From Gryllotalpicola protaetiae (GTDB lineage: Bacteria; Actinomycetota; Actinomycetes; Actinomycetales; Microbacteriaceae): a stretch of DNA of 64,000 nucleotides. Within the stretch, counting starts at the first letter, position 1, and each line of letters opens with the position of its first letter. This document shows positions 53,493 through 61,509 of this stretch, piece after piece. The translations under genes were made by a program, and so were the position numbers. Location: positions 2,356,001 to 2,420,000 of the forward strand of contig NZ_CP032624.1 in the NCBI RefSeq assembly GCF_003627055.1. Direction: 5' to 3'. Under the pieces are notes generated by a model. It did no database searches, was not told where the DNA came from, and saw only the letters and a program-made list of their open reading frames with translations.

Positions 53493-56075
53493 GTGCCGCT
53501 GAACGACACCGCCGCCGTTCGACTCGAGATCGTCGCCGCGCTAGCCGGGGTCTCCCCGGTCCCGTGGGCCGTCGAGCAGCTTTCCGCCGCACTCGTCGGT
53601 CGCGGTGTCTCAGTGGAGGCGGAGGTCGTCGATGTGGCGCTCGTCATCGTGGTGGGCGCTGAGGAGGCGTTGGAGGATGAGGCGTTCGGGATCGCCGTCG
53701 TCGGCTCTCGAATCGAGGTCACGGCAGGCGGGGCGCGCGGCGCAGGCTACGCGTTGACCGAGCTCGCGGACGTGGTCCGGCACACGGACGGCGCACGTGC
53801 TGCTGTTGCCGCCCTTGCGGCCGTCTCGATCGCACCGCGGGGCCCCGCGGCGCTTGTGCGCGGCGTGCTTCGGACGGTTGCGAGCGATGTTCTCGACCTC
53901 GGCTGGTTCCGCGACCGGGACTTCTGGACGGGTTACCTCGACGAACTCGCGACCGATCGGATCAACCGTGTCCAGCTCGCATTCGGGATGCAGTACAACT
54001 ACTCGCACGACCCGGATGTCAAGGACAACTATCTCTGCTTCGCGTACCCGTTCCTGGTCGATGTGCCGGGCTGGGAGCGGGTACGCGTTGGTGGGCTCGC
54101 CGCAGGGGAGCGTGCAGCCAATCTGGACGCATTGCGCTTCGCAAGCGACGAAGCGGCCCGCCGCGGAATCCATTTTCAACTCGGACTGTGGAATCACGCG
54201 GCCCAGCCGGAACTGGAGGACAGCCCGGGACTTCGCTACCCGATCTCCGGACTCGAGGACGACGAGACGGCAGCGTATTCTGCGGAGGCGCTCCGCCTGC
54301 TGATCGACGCGTGCCCTGGCATCGCCGGAGTCACCTTCCGTGTGCACTACGAGGGTGGTGTTCCCGAGGCGAGTCACGGCGCGTTCTGGCGAACTGTCAT
54401 GTCCGGGCTTCGTGGCGCCGGTAGGCCCCTTGATGTCGACCTGCACGCCAAAGGCGTAGATGCCGAGTTGATCGGCATCGCCGAGGAGGTCGGCGCTCAC
54501 GCGGTCCTGTCCGCAAAGTACTGGGCCGAACACCAGGGCCTGCCGTACCACCAGGCCTCCGTACGGCCGCTGGAGAAGGCGCGCCCCGCCAGGGACGATG
54601 CCCTTCGTGGCGTCACTCAGAACGAGCGGCGTTTCACCCGCTACGGCTATGGAGACTTTCTCGCTGAGGAGCGCGCCCACGACCTGATCTTCCGGGTGTG
54701 GCCGGGATCGCAGCGGTTCCTGCTCTGGGCGGACCCCGAGCTGTTCGCCGGCTACGGCCGCCTCAGCACGATCGGTGGCGCGCTCGGCGCCGAGTTGTGC
54801 GAGCCGCTCGTCTTCCGTGGCAGAAAGGACACCGGCCGAGATGGCGCCCCGCGCGACCTCTACGTCGACGAGTCGCTGACGCTCGGCATCGACGATTGGA
54901 AGAAGTACCGCCACGAATATCGCCTCTGGGGTCGTCTGCTGTTCGACCCGGAGGCGCCGGCAGAGACATGGCTGCGCGCGCTGCGACCCGCCTTCGGCGA
55001 AGCGGCGGAGCATGTCGCGTCCGCACTCTCTTTCGCCGGGAAGGTGCTGCCTCTCGTCACCGTCACCCAATCGCTCAGCGCGTCGAACAACTACTTCTGG
55101 CCAGAGGTGTTCACCGACATGCCCATCGCCGGTCACGCTCGTTCGCCGGAGGCCTACGACTTCGACCTCGAAGATCCGGGCACCTGGGGCAGCGCCAGCC
55201 CGTTCGACCCGCAGATCTTCGAGACGGCGGACGACTATGCCGTGGCTCTCGTCTCGGGGCTGCCGAGCGGCCGGATCACGCCCGACGAAGTCGCCGCGCG
55301 GCTGCTCGAGCTGTCCGCATCGACGGAGGCGGCGCTCAGCGCGGCGCGTGCGAGCGCCCCCGACCTCGAGGACCCCGAGTTCCGTCGAGTGGAGATCGAC
55401 GCCACGATTCAGGCGCAGCTCGGCAGGTTCTTCGCCGGCAAGATCCTCGCCGGTGTCGGATACTCGCTCTTCTCGGCGACGGGCGATCCCGAGCAGCTCG
55501 CCGACGGCCTCAAGGGTTACCGTGCTGGCCGCGCCGCGCTCGCCGCGGTCGTCGAGCTCGCGGACGGCGTCTACGCCCCGAACCTGGCGTTCGGCGACCG
55601 ACCGAGCGAGCAGGGCAGCTGGCGCGATCGTCTGGAGCAGGTGGACCGCGACGTCGCGGCCCTCGTCACGGAGCTTGCGGATGCGCGCAATGCGCGCCGC
55701 GAGGTGGACGGCTCGGAAGCTGCGTCACGTCGCAAGGCGGGCTCGCGCTCCGGCGGACTGGAGCACGTCCCCGTCGACGGCTTCGAGCACGGTGCCCCGT
55801 TGACCATCACAGCCACCGGCGAGGACGCGCTCGATGTGGAGCTGCACTTCCGACACCTCAACCAGGGCGAGGACTGGGCCGTCGCGCCGATGCTTCGCGT
55901 GGGCGACAGGCTCACTGCGGTCATCGACGCGGCGTATACCGCTGCCCCGTTCCACCTGCAGTACTTCTTCGTGCTGCGCAGCGAGGACGGAGCGGAGGCG
56001 TGGCTGTCGCCGGGCCTCGACCGGTCGCTCGCGAACCAGCCCTACTACGTCCTCCCGGGAGCATCAGCGGCCTGA
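53493..56075 (+). CDS. Large intracellular glycosidase-like protein of uncertain family
   Basis: An 860-residue protein with no signal peptide. Residues about 1-110 resemble the alpha/beta N-domain found before GH20, GH67 and GH84 barrels, including RGAGYALTELADV. A TIM-barrel-like region follows: VRGVLRTVASDVLDLGWFRDRDFW, then NRVQLAFGMQYNYS, and a long Trp/Tyr-rich core with YWAEHQGLPYHQASV near residue 345. The C-terminus adds helical and beta-rich segments. It may be an exo-acting hydrolase on uronic or branched sugars, but no active-site assignment is secure. GTG 53493 follows AAAGGAG. It precedes a sugar importer by 70 bases. Confidence 0.72.
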   Translation: MPLNDTAAVRLEIVAALAGVSPVPWAVEQLSAALVGRGVSVEAEVVDVALVIVVGAEEALEDEAFGIAVVGSRIEVTAGGARGAGYALTELADVVRHTDGARAAVAALAAVSIAPRGPAALVRGVLRTVASDVLDLGWFRDRDFWTGYLDELATDRINRVQLAFGMQYNYSHDPDVKDNYLCFAYPFLVDVPGWERVRVGGLAAGERAANLDALRFASDEAARRGIHFQLGLWNHAAQPELEDSPGLRYPISGLEDDETAAYSAEALRLLIDACPGIAGVTFRVHYEGGVPEASHGAFWRTVMSGLRGAGRPLDVDLHAKGVDAELIGIAEEVGAHAVLSAKYWAEHQGLPYHQASVRPLEKARPARDDALRGVTQNERRFTRYGYGDFLAEERAHDLIFRVWPGSQRFLLWADPELFAGYGRLSTIGGALGAELCEPLVFRGRKDTGRDGAPRDLYVDESLTLGIDDWKKYRHEYRLWGRLLFDPEAPAETWLRALRPAFGEAAEHVASALSFAGKVLPLVTVTQSLSASNNYFWPEVFTDMPIAGHARSPEAYDFDLEDPGTWGSASPFDPQIFETADDYAVALVSGLPSGRITPDEVAARLLELSASTEAALSAARASAPDLEDPEFRRVEIDATIQAQLGRFFAGKILAGVGYSLFSATGDPEQLADGLKGYRAGRAALAAVVELADGVYAPNLAFGDRPSEQGSWRDRLEQVDRDVAALVTELADARNARREVDGSEAASRRKAGSRSGGLEHVPVDGFEHGAPLTITATGEDALDVELHFRHLNQGEDWAVAPMLRVGDRLTAVIDAAYTAAPFHLQYFFVLRSEDGAEAWLSPGLDRSLANQPYYVLPGASAA

Positions 56076-56145
56076 CCGCCGTTTCCTGGGAGCACCGGCA
56101 CAGAAGAGATATCCCCTTCACTGCACCACAACTGAGAGGACAACG

Positions 56146-57477
56146 ATGTTCGCATCACCGACTCGCTCGCGCCGGAAGCGCGGGCGCCTCGCCCTGGCGG
56201 GGGCGATCCTGGTGACGGCAGCCACAGCGCTGACCGCCTGCGCCTCGGGCAGTAGCGCGTCCACCGGCGGATCCACCACCAAGGCGGATTCCGGCATCAA
56301 GGGAACGATCCGCGTCAGCGCGGAGACCGATCAGCCCTTCCTGCAGGACGCAGCTGACGCGTTTGAGAAGAAGTATCCGGGCACGACGGTCACCCTTGTC
56401 GAGTCACCGTCGAACACCTACCAGACCACCGTGCGCGCGCAGCTCGCGGCCGGCCACGCACCGGACGTCATGTTCGTGTGGGGCGGCTCGGGCAACGCGA
56501 TGGCGAGCCAGCTGCTCGGCCAGGCCGGTCTGCTGGAGGACTTGAGCGATCGCCCGTGGGCGAAGTCGATCGGGCCGACGGCGAACGGTCTCGTCTCGTA
56601 CGGCGGCAAGCTCTATGCGCTGAACACCTACGAGAACCCCACCGGCGTCTACTACAACACGGCGCTCATGGACAAGCTCGGGCAGAAGGTCCCCACGACC
56701 TTCCCGCAGCTTCTGTCCTGGTGCAAGGCGGTCGCGGCGAAGGGTGTCACGCCCATCGCGCTCGGCAACCAGACCGGCTACCTCGACACCGAGGTTCCGC
56801 TGGAGCTCGCAAACACCATCGCGTACTCGAAGGATCCCGACTTCGCGAAGCAGGTCACCGCGTCGGACTTCAACTGGACGAACTCCACCGAGTGGAAGTC
56901 TGCGCTCACGCAGGCGCTCAAGGAGTACATGCAGATGAATGACGCGAAGTGCTTCGAGCCGAACTCGACGGGCTACTCCGACCAGCAGGCGAACTCGCTG
57001 GTCGCGACGGAGAAGGCGGTCGGTGTCGACATCATCGCCTCGGCGATCCCGTCGGTGCAGGCCGACAACCCGAAGCTGAAGTACGACATGTTCGAGATCC
57101 CCGCCACGTCCAAAGCCTCCGACACATACCTCACCGCGAACACCGGCGCGGCCTATGGCGTGAACAAGGCCAGCACCAACAAGAAGACGGCGATCGCCTT
57201 CGTTGACTTCATGGCGCAGTCCGACAACCTGACGAAAGCCGCGAAGGCAAACTTCGGGCTGCCGTACACCGCAACGAAGGACACCCCGGTGACCTCTGAC
57301 ATGAAGGGCATCAGCGATCTCTACCACGCAGGCAAGACCGCCCTGTGGCAGACGAACTTCTGGCCCAACGCCAACGTGAAGCAGACGATGATCGCGCAGG
57401 ACCAGAACCTCATCCTCGGCAAGGCTGACATCAACGCGGTTGTCGACGCGATCCAGCAGTCCTTCGCGGGCAAGTAA
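56146..57477 (+). CDS. Sugar ABC transporter solute-binding lipoprotein, third locus
   Basis: A 443-residue family 1 binding protein. A basic leader and hydrophobic segment end in the lipobox LTACAS, giving lipidated Cys32. ATG 56146 is preceded by GAGAGGA. The protein is encoded between the 860-residue glycosidase-like protein and two permeases, so it probably delivers the oligosaccharide cleaved by that protein. The sequence is not close to the other two binding proteins in the window, consistent with a different ligand. Confidence 0.9.
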   Translation: MFASPTRSRRKRGRLALAGAILVTAATALTACASGSSASTGGSTTKADSGIKGTIRVSAETDQPFLQDAADAFEKKYPGTTVTLVESPSNTYQTTVRAQLAAGHAPDVMFVWGGSGNAMASQLLGQAGLLEDLSDRPWAKSIGPTANGLVSYGGKLYALNTYENPTGVYYNTALMDKLGQKVPTTFPQLLSWCKAVAAKGVTPIALGNQTGYLDTEVPLELANTIAYSKDPDFAKQVTASDFNWTNSTEWKSALTQALKEYMQMNDAKCFEPNSTGYSDQQANSLVATEKAVGVDIIASAIPSVQADNPKLKYDMFEIPATSKASDTYLTANTGAAYGVNKASTNKKTAIAFVDFMAQSDNLTKAAKANFGLPYTATKDTPVTSDMKGISDLYHAGKTALWQTNFWPNANVKQTMIAQDQNLILGKADINAVVDAIQQSFAGK

Positions 57478-57575
57478 CACCACGCCGGGTGGAGGCGGAA
57501 CGATTCGCCTCCACCCGGCATCCAGACTTCATGGCCCGGCCACCGCCGCTCGGGCCCGAACTTCGAGGAGCTTCC

Positions 57576-58508
57576 TTGTCCAGCACCACTGATGCGGCCG
57601 CACCGCTTGGGGAGCGAACCCGGGTCGGCCGCGCATCCCGTTCAGCCGGGGCCCGGTTGCGGATCTCGTTTTGGTTCGCCGTTCCGGCCCTTGTGTTCTT
57701 CGCGGCAATCGTCGTCTACCCGACGGTGCAGGGCGTGTACTACGCGTTCACCGACTGGAGCGGCCTCGGCAGCGAGATCAACTTCGTCGGCATCCAGAAT
57801 TTCGTCAGCCTGTTCTCCTCGCCGGACACGTCCGGTGCACTGTGGCACACGCTGCTGATGGCCGGTTCGATCACGATCGCCCAGAACGCCATTGGCCTGC
57901 TTCTCGCGATGGGGCTGTCCTCGCGCATCCGCAGCCGCAACGTGCTGCGCACCCTGCTGTTCGCGCCGGTCGTCATGACCCCGATCATCGTCGGCTACGT
58001 GTGGCAGTTCATCTTCGTGCCCGGCGGGGCGTTCGCACAGTTCACGGCGCTGCTCGGCGCGAAGGACGGCGGCCTCAACGTGCTCGGCGAGACTTCTACG
58101 GCGATCTGGGGCATCATCGCCATCGTCGTATGGCAGTACGCCGGCTATTCCATGGTCATTTATCTCGCGGGAATGCAGAACATCCCAGAGGAGGTCACCG
58201 AAGCGGCCGCACTCGACGGCGCGGGCTCGGTGAAGCGGTTTGCGTTCGTGACCTGGCCGCTGTTGCGCACGCCGACGGTGATCAACATCACCCTGTCGCT
58301 GATCACCTCGTTCAAGCTGTTCGACCAGGTGATCGCGACAACGCAAGGCGGCCCGGGCAACTCGACCCAGACCCTGTCCACCTTGCTCTACAACGAGGCA
58401 TTCCTTTACAACCGCTACGGCTACGGCATCGCCCTCGGCCTGATCGTGTTCATCCTCATCGCGGTGATCTCGTTCGGTCAGATGCGCGTCTTCCGGGAAC
58501 GAGGCTGA
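57576..58508 (+). CDS. Sugar ABC transporter permease, MalF/UgpA type, third locus
   Basis: A 310-residue CUT1 permease with six predicted helices. The EAA loop is EEVTEAAALDGAGSVKRFAF. TTG 57576 lies five bases after GAGGAG and gives a typical cytoplasmic tail; the ATG at 57531 and the upstream start at 57489 are less likely. It ends seven bases before the second permease gene. Confidence 0.87.
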   Translation: MSSTTDAAAPLGERTRVGRASRSAGARLRISFWFAVPALVFFAAIVVYPTVQGVYYAFTDWSGLGSEINFVGIQNFVSLFSSPDTSGALWHTLLMAGSITIAQNAIGLLLAMGLSSRIRSRNVLRTLLFAPVVMTPIIVGYVWQFIFVPGGAFAQFTALLGAKDGGLNVLGETSTAIWGIIAIVVWQYAGYSMVIYLAGMQNIPEEVTEAAALDGAGSVKRFAFVTWPLLRTPTVINITLSLITSFKLFDQVIATTQGGPGNSTQTLSTLLYNEAFLYNRYGYGIALGLIVFILIAVISFGQMRVFRERG

Positions 58509-58514
58509 TCAAAC

Positions 58515-59339
58515 ATGTACCGATACACCTGGCGCACGGGAATCCTCGAAGCCGTGATGATTGTCGTCACCGCCGTGTTCGTCTTCCCATTGTGGATGCT
58601 GATCTCGGTGGGGTTCCGCGACTCGGCCTCCGTCGCGCGGAATCCGTTCGGCGCCCCGACCTCCTTCTATCTCGACAACTTCAAGCTGGCGTGGACTCAA
58701 GGCGGCCTCGGCCCCGCATTCTTCAACAGCTTCTACATCACTGCGGTCTCGGTCGTGATTCTCGTCGTCATCGGGGCAGCTGCGAGCTACTACTTCGCCC
58801 GCTCGACTGGCCGCTGGGGCAGCCGGTGGTATGGCATCGTCGCCGCCGGCATGATGGTGCCCTTCCAGATCGGTGTGCTTCCGCTGTACCGCGCGTTCAC
58901 AGATGCAGGTCTGGCCGGAAATCCCCTCTCGGTCATCATCTTCAACGCAGGCATCCACCTGCCACTGACCGTGATTCTCTACACCGGCTTCATGAAGCAG
59001 ATCCCGATCGAGTACGAGGAAGCCGCTCGAGTGGACGGTGCCGGCGGGTTCCAGACCTTCTGGCGCGTCATCGTGCCCTTGCTGCTGCCCGTGACCGGTA
59101 CGGTGATCGTGCTGGACGGTGTCTCGATCTGGAACGAGTTCTTCACACCGCTGCTCTACCTGGGCGGCACCCCGCATGTGACTGTGCCTGTGCAGATTTA
59201 CAGCTTCGTCGGGGAGTTCTCGACGAACTGGGGGCAGGTCTTCGCTGGCCTGCTCATGGCGAGCCTGCCGATTCTGATCATGTTCTTCGTCTTCCAGCGC
59301 TACATGATCAGAAGTTTCGGAAGTGGTCTGAAGGGCTAG
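58515..59339 (+). CDS. Sugar ABC transporter permease, MalG/UgpE type, third locus
   Basis: A 274-residue permease with the EAA loop YEEAARVDGAGGFQTFWRVI and about six hydrophobic segments. It pairs with the 57576 product. The operon ends at a stem-loop and, as in the other two importer operons here, contains no ATPase. Confidence 0.89.
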   Translation: MYRYTWRTGILEAVMIVVTAVFVFPLWMLISVGFRDSASVARNPFGAPTSFYLDNFKLAWTQGGLGPAFFNSFYITAVSVVILVVIGAAASYYFARSTGRWGSRWYGIVAAGMMVPFQIGVLPLYRAFTDAGLAGNPLSVIIFNAGIHLPLTVILYTGFMKQIPIEYEEAARVDGAGGFQTFWRVIVPLLLPVTGTVIVLDGVSIWNEFFTPLLYLGGTPHVTVPVQIYSFVGEFSTNWGQVFAGLLMASLPILIMFFVFQRYMIRSFGSGLKG

Positions 59340-59353
59340 GCCCACTCCTACGA

Positions 59354-59392
59354 TGTGGGTGTCGGGCGGAGCCGCAGGGTCTGACACCCACA
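59354..59392. terminator. Stem-loop after the third importer operon
   Basis: TGTGGGTGTC (59354-59363) and GACACCCACA (59383-59392) form a perfect 10-bp stem with a 19-base loop. It ends the permease transcript and may also border the promoter of the IclR gene; AT-rich GGTATATACACT follows directly. Confidence 0.65.
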
Positions 59393-59428
59393 GCGGTATA
59401 TACACTGTGGCCACGATAGGAGTGCCGG

Positions 59429-60223
59429 ATGACGACGAATGCGGAGCAGACTTCGAACGTGCACGAACTGCCGTCCGAGGCCTCTGGCGTCCAGTCGGTC
59501 GTGCGTGCATTCCGCCTGCTCGAGCTGCTTGCGGAGGCGCACGGCGGGCTCACACTGAACGACCTTGGGGCGATGGTGGGACTGCCGGTCACCACCTGTC
59601 ACCGCTTGCTCAAGACGATGGCGTCGCTGGGTTACGTCCGTCAGCTGCCGTCACGGAAGTACGGACTCGGGCTGAGGCTGATGCGGCTGGGGCAGTACGC
59701 GGACCTGCAGATAGGGCCGACGGCCCACAAATACCTCGCGACGATCGTGGAGAGGTTCGGCGAGACCGCCAATCTCGCGATGCTCGACGGCGACCAGGTC
59801 GTCTACGTCGCGCAGGTCCCTTCGCCGCATTCGATGCGCATGTTCACCGAGGTCGGGCACCGCACGTACACGCACTCGACCGGCGTCGGAAAGGCGATCC
59901 TCTCCGTCGTGGATGACGCGGCGGTGCGTCGGATCACCGGCCGCGCCGGCATGCCGCGTGCAACCGAGACGACGATCACGGATCCTGACGAGCTCGCGCA
60001 AGATCTCGCCCTCAGCCGCGAACGCGGCTATGCGATCGATGAGGGCGAGCATGAGCTTGGGGTGCGCTGCTACGCCGTGCCTCTTCTGGGGTTGCCGATA
60101 CCGGCCGCATTGTCGATTTCGGGACCGAGCGTTCGACTGACGCAGGCCGTCGGCGAGAGCGCTGTGCCTCTTCTCAAGGAGGCAGCGGCGGGTCTGGCAA
60201 AAGAGCTTGCGGGCGACGACTGA
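59429..60223 (+). CDS. IclR-family transcriptional regulator
   Basis: A 264-residue IclR protein. The winged helix is at about residues 20-82 with LTLNDLGAMVGLPVTTCHRLL, and the ligand domain follows with YTHSTGVGKAILS and LSRERGYAIDEGEHE. ATG 59429 is preceded by AGGAG. It lies after the third importer and in the same direction, and is a likely regulator of both the importer/hydrolase operon and the glycolate/malate-synthase operon. The TTCCG-N5-CGGAA palindrome before glcD is the main evidence for the second target. Confidence 0.89.
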   Translation: MTTNAEQTSNVHELPSEASGVQSVVRAFRLLELLAEAHGGLTLNDLGAMVGLPVTTCHRLLKTMASLGYVRQLPSRKYGLGLRLMRLGQYADLQIGPTAHKYLATIVERFGETANLAMLDGDQVVYVAQVPSPHSMRMFTEVGHRTYTHSTGVGKAILSVVDDAAVRRITGRAGMPRATETTITDPDELAQDLALSRERGYAIDEGEHELGVRCYAVPLLGLPIPAALSISGPSVRLTQAVGESAVPLLKEAAAGLAKELAGDD

Positions 60224-60317
60224 GCTGACTGCATGCAGCAGACCGGGCTCGCTCAGACCTGATTTTCCAACCCCCGCGCGAACGCCTCGACCGTGTGCTC
60301 GGGTGCAGGCCGGTATT

Positions 60318-60993
60318 CGGCGCGGTGACACTTTGGGGTTCCTCGCCCGCTACGGGCGAGATGTCGCTGGTGCGCTTCAGCTCTGGGATATCGATGACCC
60401 GACCGAACCGAGGACGCCGTCGGCAAGGGGGCTGACTTCGGCGGAAGTCCGCGCCCTGCTGGAGACCCGATCGGCGCTCCGCTGGCCAACGAGGCGTCGG
60501 CGGGCAAGTCGTCGCTCGGCGGCGTCCGGCCGAAGATCGTCCTGGTGCGCACCCCAGGCGGTTGGGCTCAGGCGCTGGGCGGCTACCCGTCGACGCACAT
60601 CCTCAAACCGCAGCTCAGCGGTGACAAGGCGACCATCATCTTCGACGAGGAGTACGGCTCGCGGCTCGCGTGTCGCCTTTCACTTGCGAACTTTGCAGTG
60701 TCGATCGAAGACTTCGACGGGCTGCCCGCACTGGTCATCGAGCGCTACGACAGGCACGACGGCGCTCGTATTCACCAAGAGGACTTCAGCCAGGCTCTCG
60801 GGGCAAGTGGAAACGAGAAGTATCAGGAGTTCGGCGGTGCCGTCAGCTCGCGGTCGGCATCGGCAATCTCGATATGCACACGAAGAACATCGGGTTGCTG
60901 CACCCCGTCGACGGCGATGTCACCCTCGCCTCGGCGTACGACGTAGTTCCGCAGGCGCACCTTGCGAACGACGGCAAGCCGGCTGGCCGATGA
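60318..60993 (+). pseudogene. Degraded hipA kinase pseudogene
   Basis: HipA-like fragments occur in correct order but three reading frames. DTLGFLARYGRDVAGALQLW is in frame 1; after a shift near 60460 the middle reads GGVRPKIVLVRTPGGWAQAL and LKPQLSGDKATIIFDEEYGS; after a second shift and apparent loss of roughly 30 codons near 60845 it reads VGIGNLDMHTKNIGLLHP. The C-terminus is truncated after YDVVPQAHLANDG. The native N-terminus and any HipB antitoxin are absent. An active kinase is therefore unlikely. It lies between IclR and tRNA-Ser. Confidence 0.86.
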
Positions 60994-61033
60994 CGCGACT
61001 CAGATGACACCCATGTCGCGACTCAACACACAG

Positions 61034-61118
61034 CGGAGAATGGGGGATTCGAACCCCCGAGGGCTTTCACCCAACACGCTTTCCAAGCGTGCGCCATAGG
61101 CCACTAGGCGAATTCTCC
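61034..61118 (-). tRNA. tRNA-Ser (anticodon GGA)
   Basis: The complementary strand folds as a class II tRNA: acceptor arms GGAGAAT and ATTCTCC, anticodon arm CACGC-TTGGAAA-GCGTG, a long variable arm, and T arm GGGGG-TTCGAAT-CCCCC. The anticodon GGA reads UCC and UCU serine codons. The discriminator base is G. CCA is not encoded and must be added. Confidence 0.96.
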
Positions 61119-61249
61119 AGCGTTGTGCCGAAGCACAACTCGATGAGTCTACCGGACGCGGGCTGAGCGGACGCGCCGCGCCGAATCGGTGGCTGACGGA
61201 GAGTGCCGCAGCACAAACGCCCCGGTACCGCGCACTCCGGCGACTCCCG

Positions 61250-61255
61250 TACAAT
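61250..61255 (+). promoter_or_regulatory. -10 box of the SRP RNA promoter
   Basis: TACAAT lies seven bases before the predicted SRP RNA start and fits a sigma70 -10 element. A clear -35 box is not visible. Confidence 0.62.
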
Positions 61256-61261
61256 GAAGAC

Positions 61262-61352
61262 CGGCTCCCCGCGTGGCGCCATCCAGGCCAATTCCCCCAG
61301 GGCGGAAACGCAGCAAGGGTAACCGGGCTCTGGCGGGTGCGCGGGGGGTCTT
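61262..61352 (+). ncRNA. ffs: Small bacterial signal recognition particle RNA (4.5S type)
   Basis: The conserved apical region reads GGGCGGAAACGCAGCAAGGG, followed by GTAACCGGGCTCTGGCGGGTG. The 5' CCCCGCG pairs with the 3' CGCGGGG. This is the Ffh-binding, Alu-lacking form. The run TCTTTTCTTTT after the closing stem is a natural terminator. The exact 5' end is estimated from the TACAAT box. Confidence 0.93.
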
Positions 61353-61359
61353 TTCTTTT
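61348..61359 (+). terminator. T-rich terminator of SRP RNA
   Basis: The last G-rich arm of the SRP hairpin is followed immediately by GTCTTTTCTTTT, giving a Rho-independent terminator shape. Confidence 0.7.
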
Positions 61360-61509
61360 GGAAGACACCTCCAGTTCAGGCATCCGTCGCTTTATCAGGT
61401 CGAAGTCCCGGCCAGAGCAGGAAAAAGTCCTAGCGAAGCGCGAACCCCTCTCCATAGGCTGGCGTTGGAACCGCCACCAGGCGGAACGGCCCCCAAGGGA
61501 GGACTCTCG

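Noticed and set aside
60224-61033. An intact HipA toxin
   Set aside because: No one frame joins the preserved HipA segments, and the native termini and HipB are missing.
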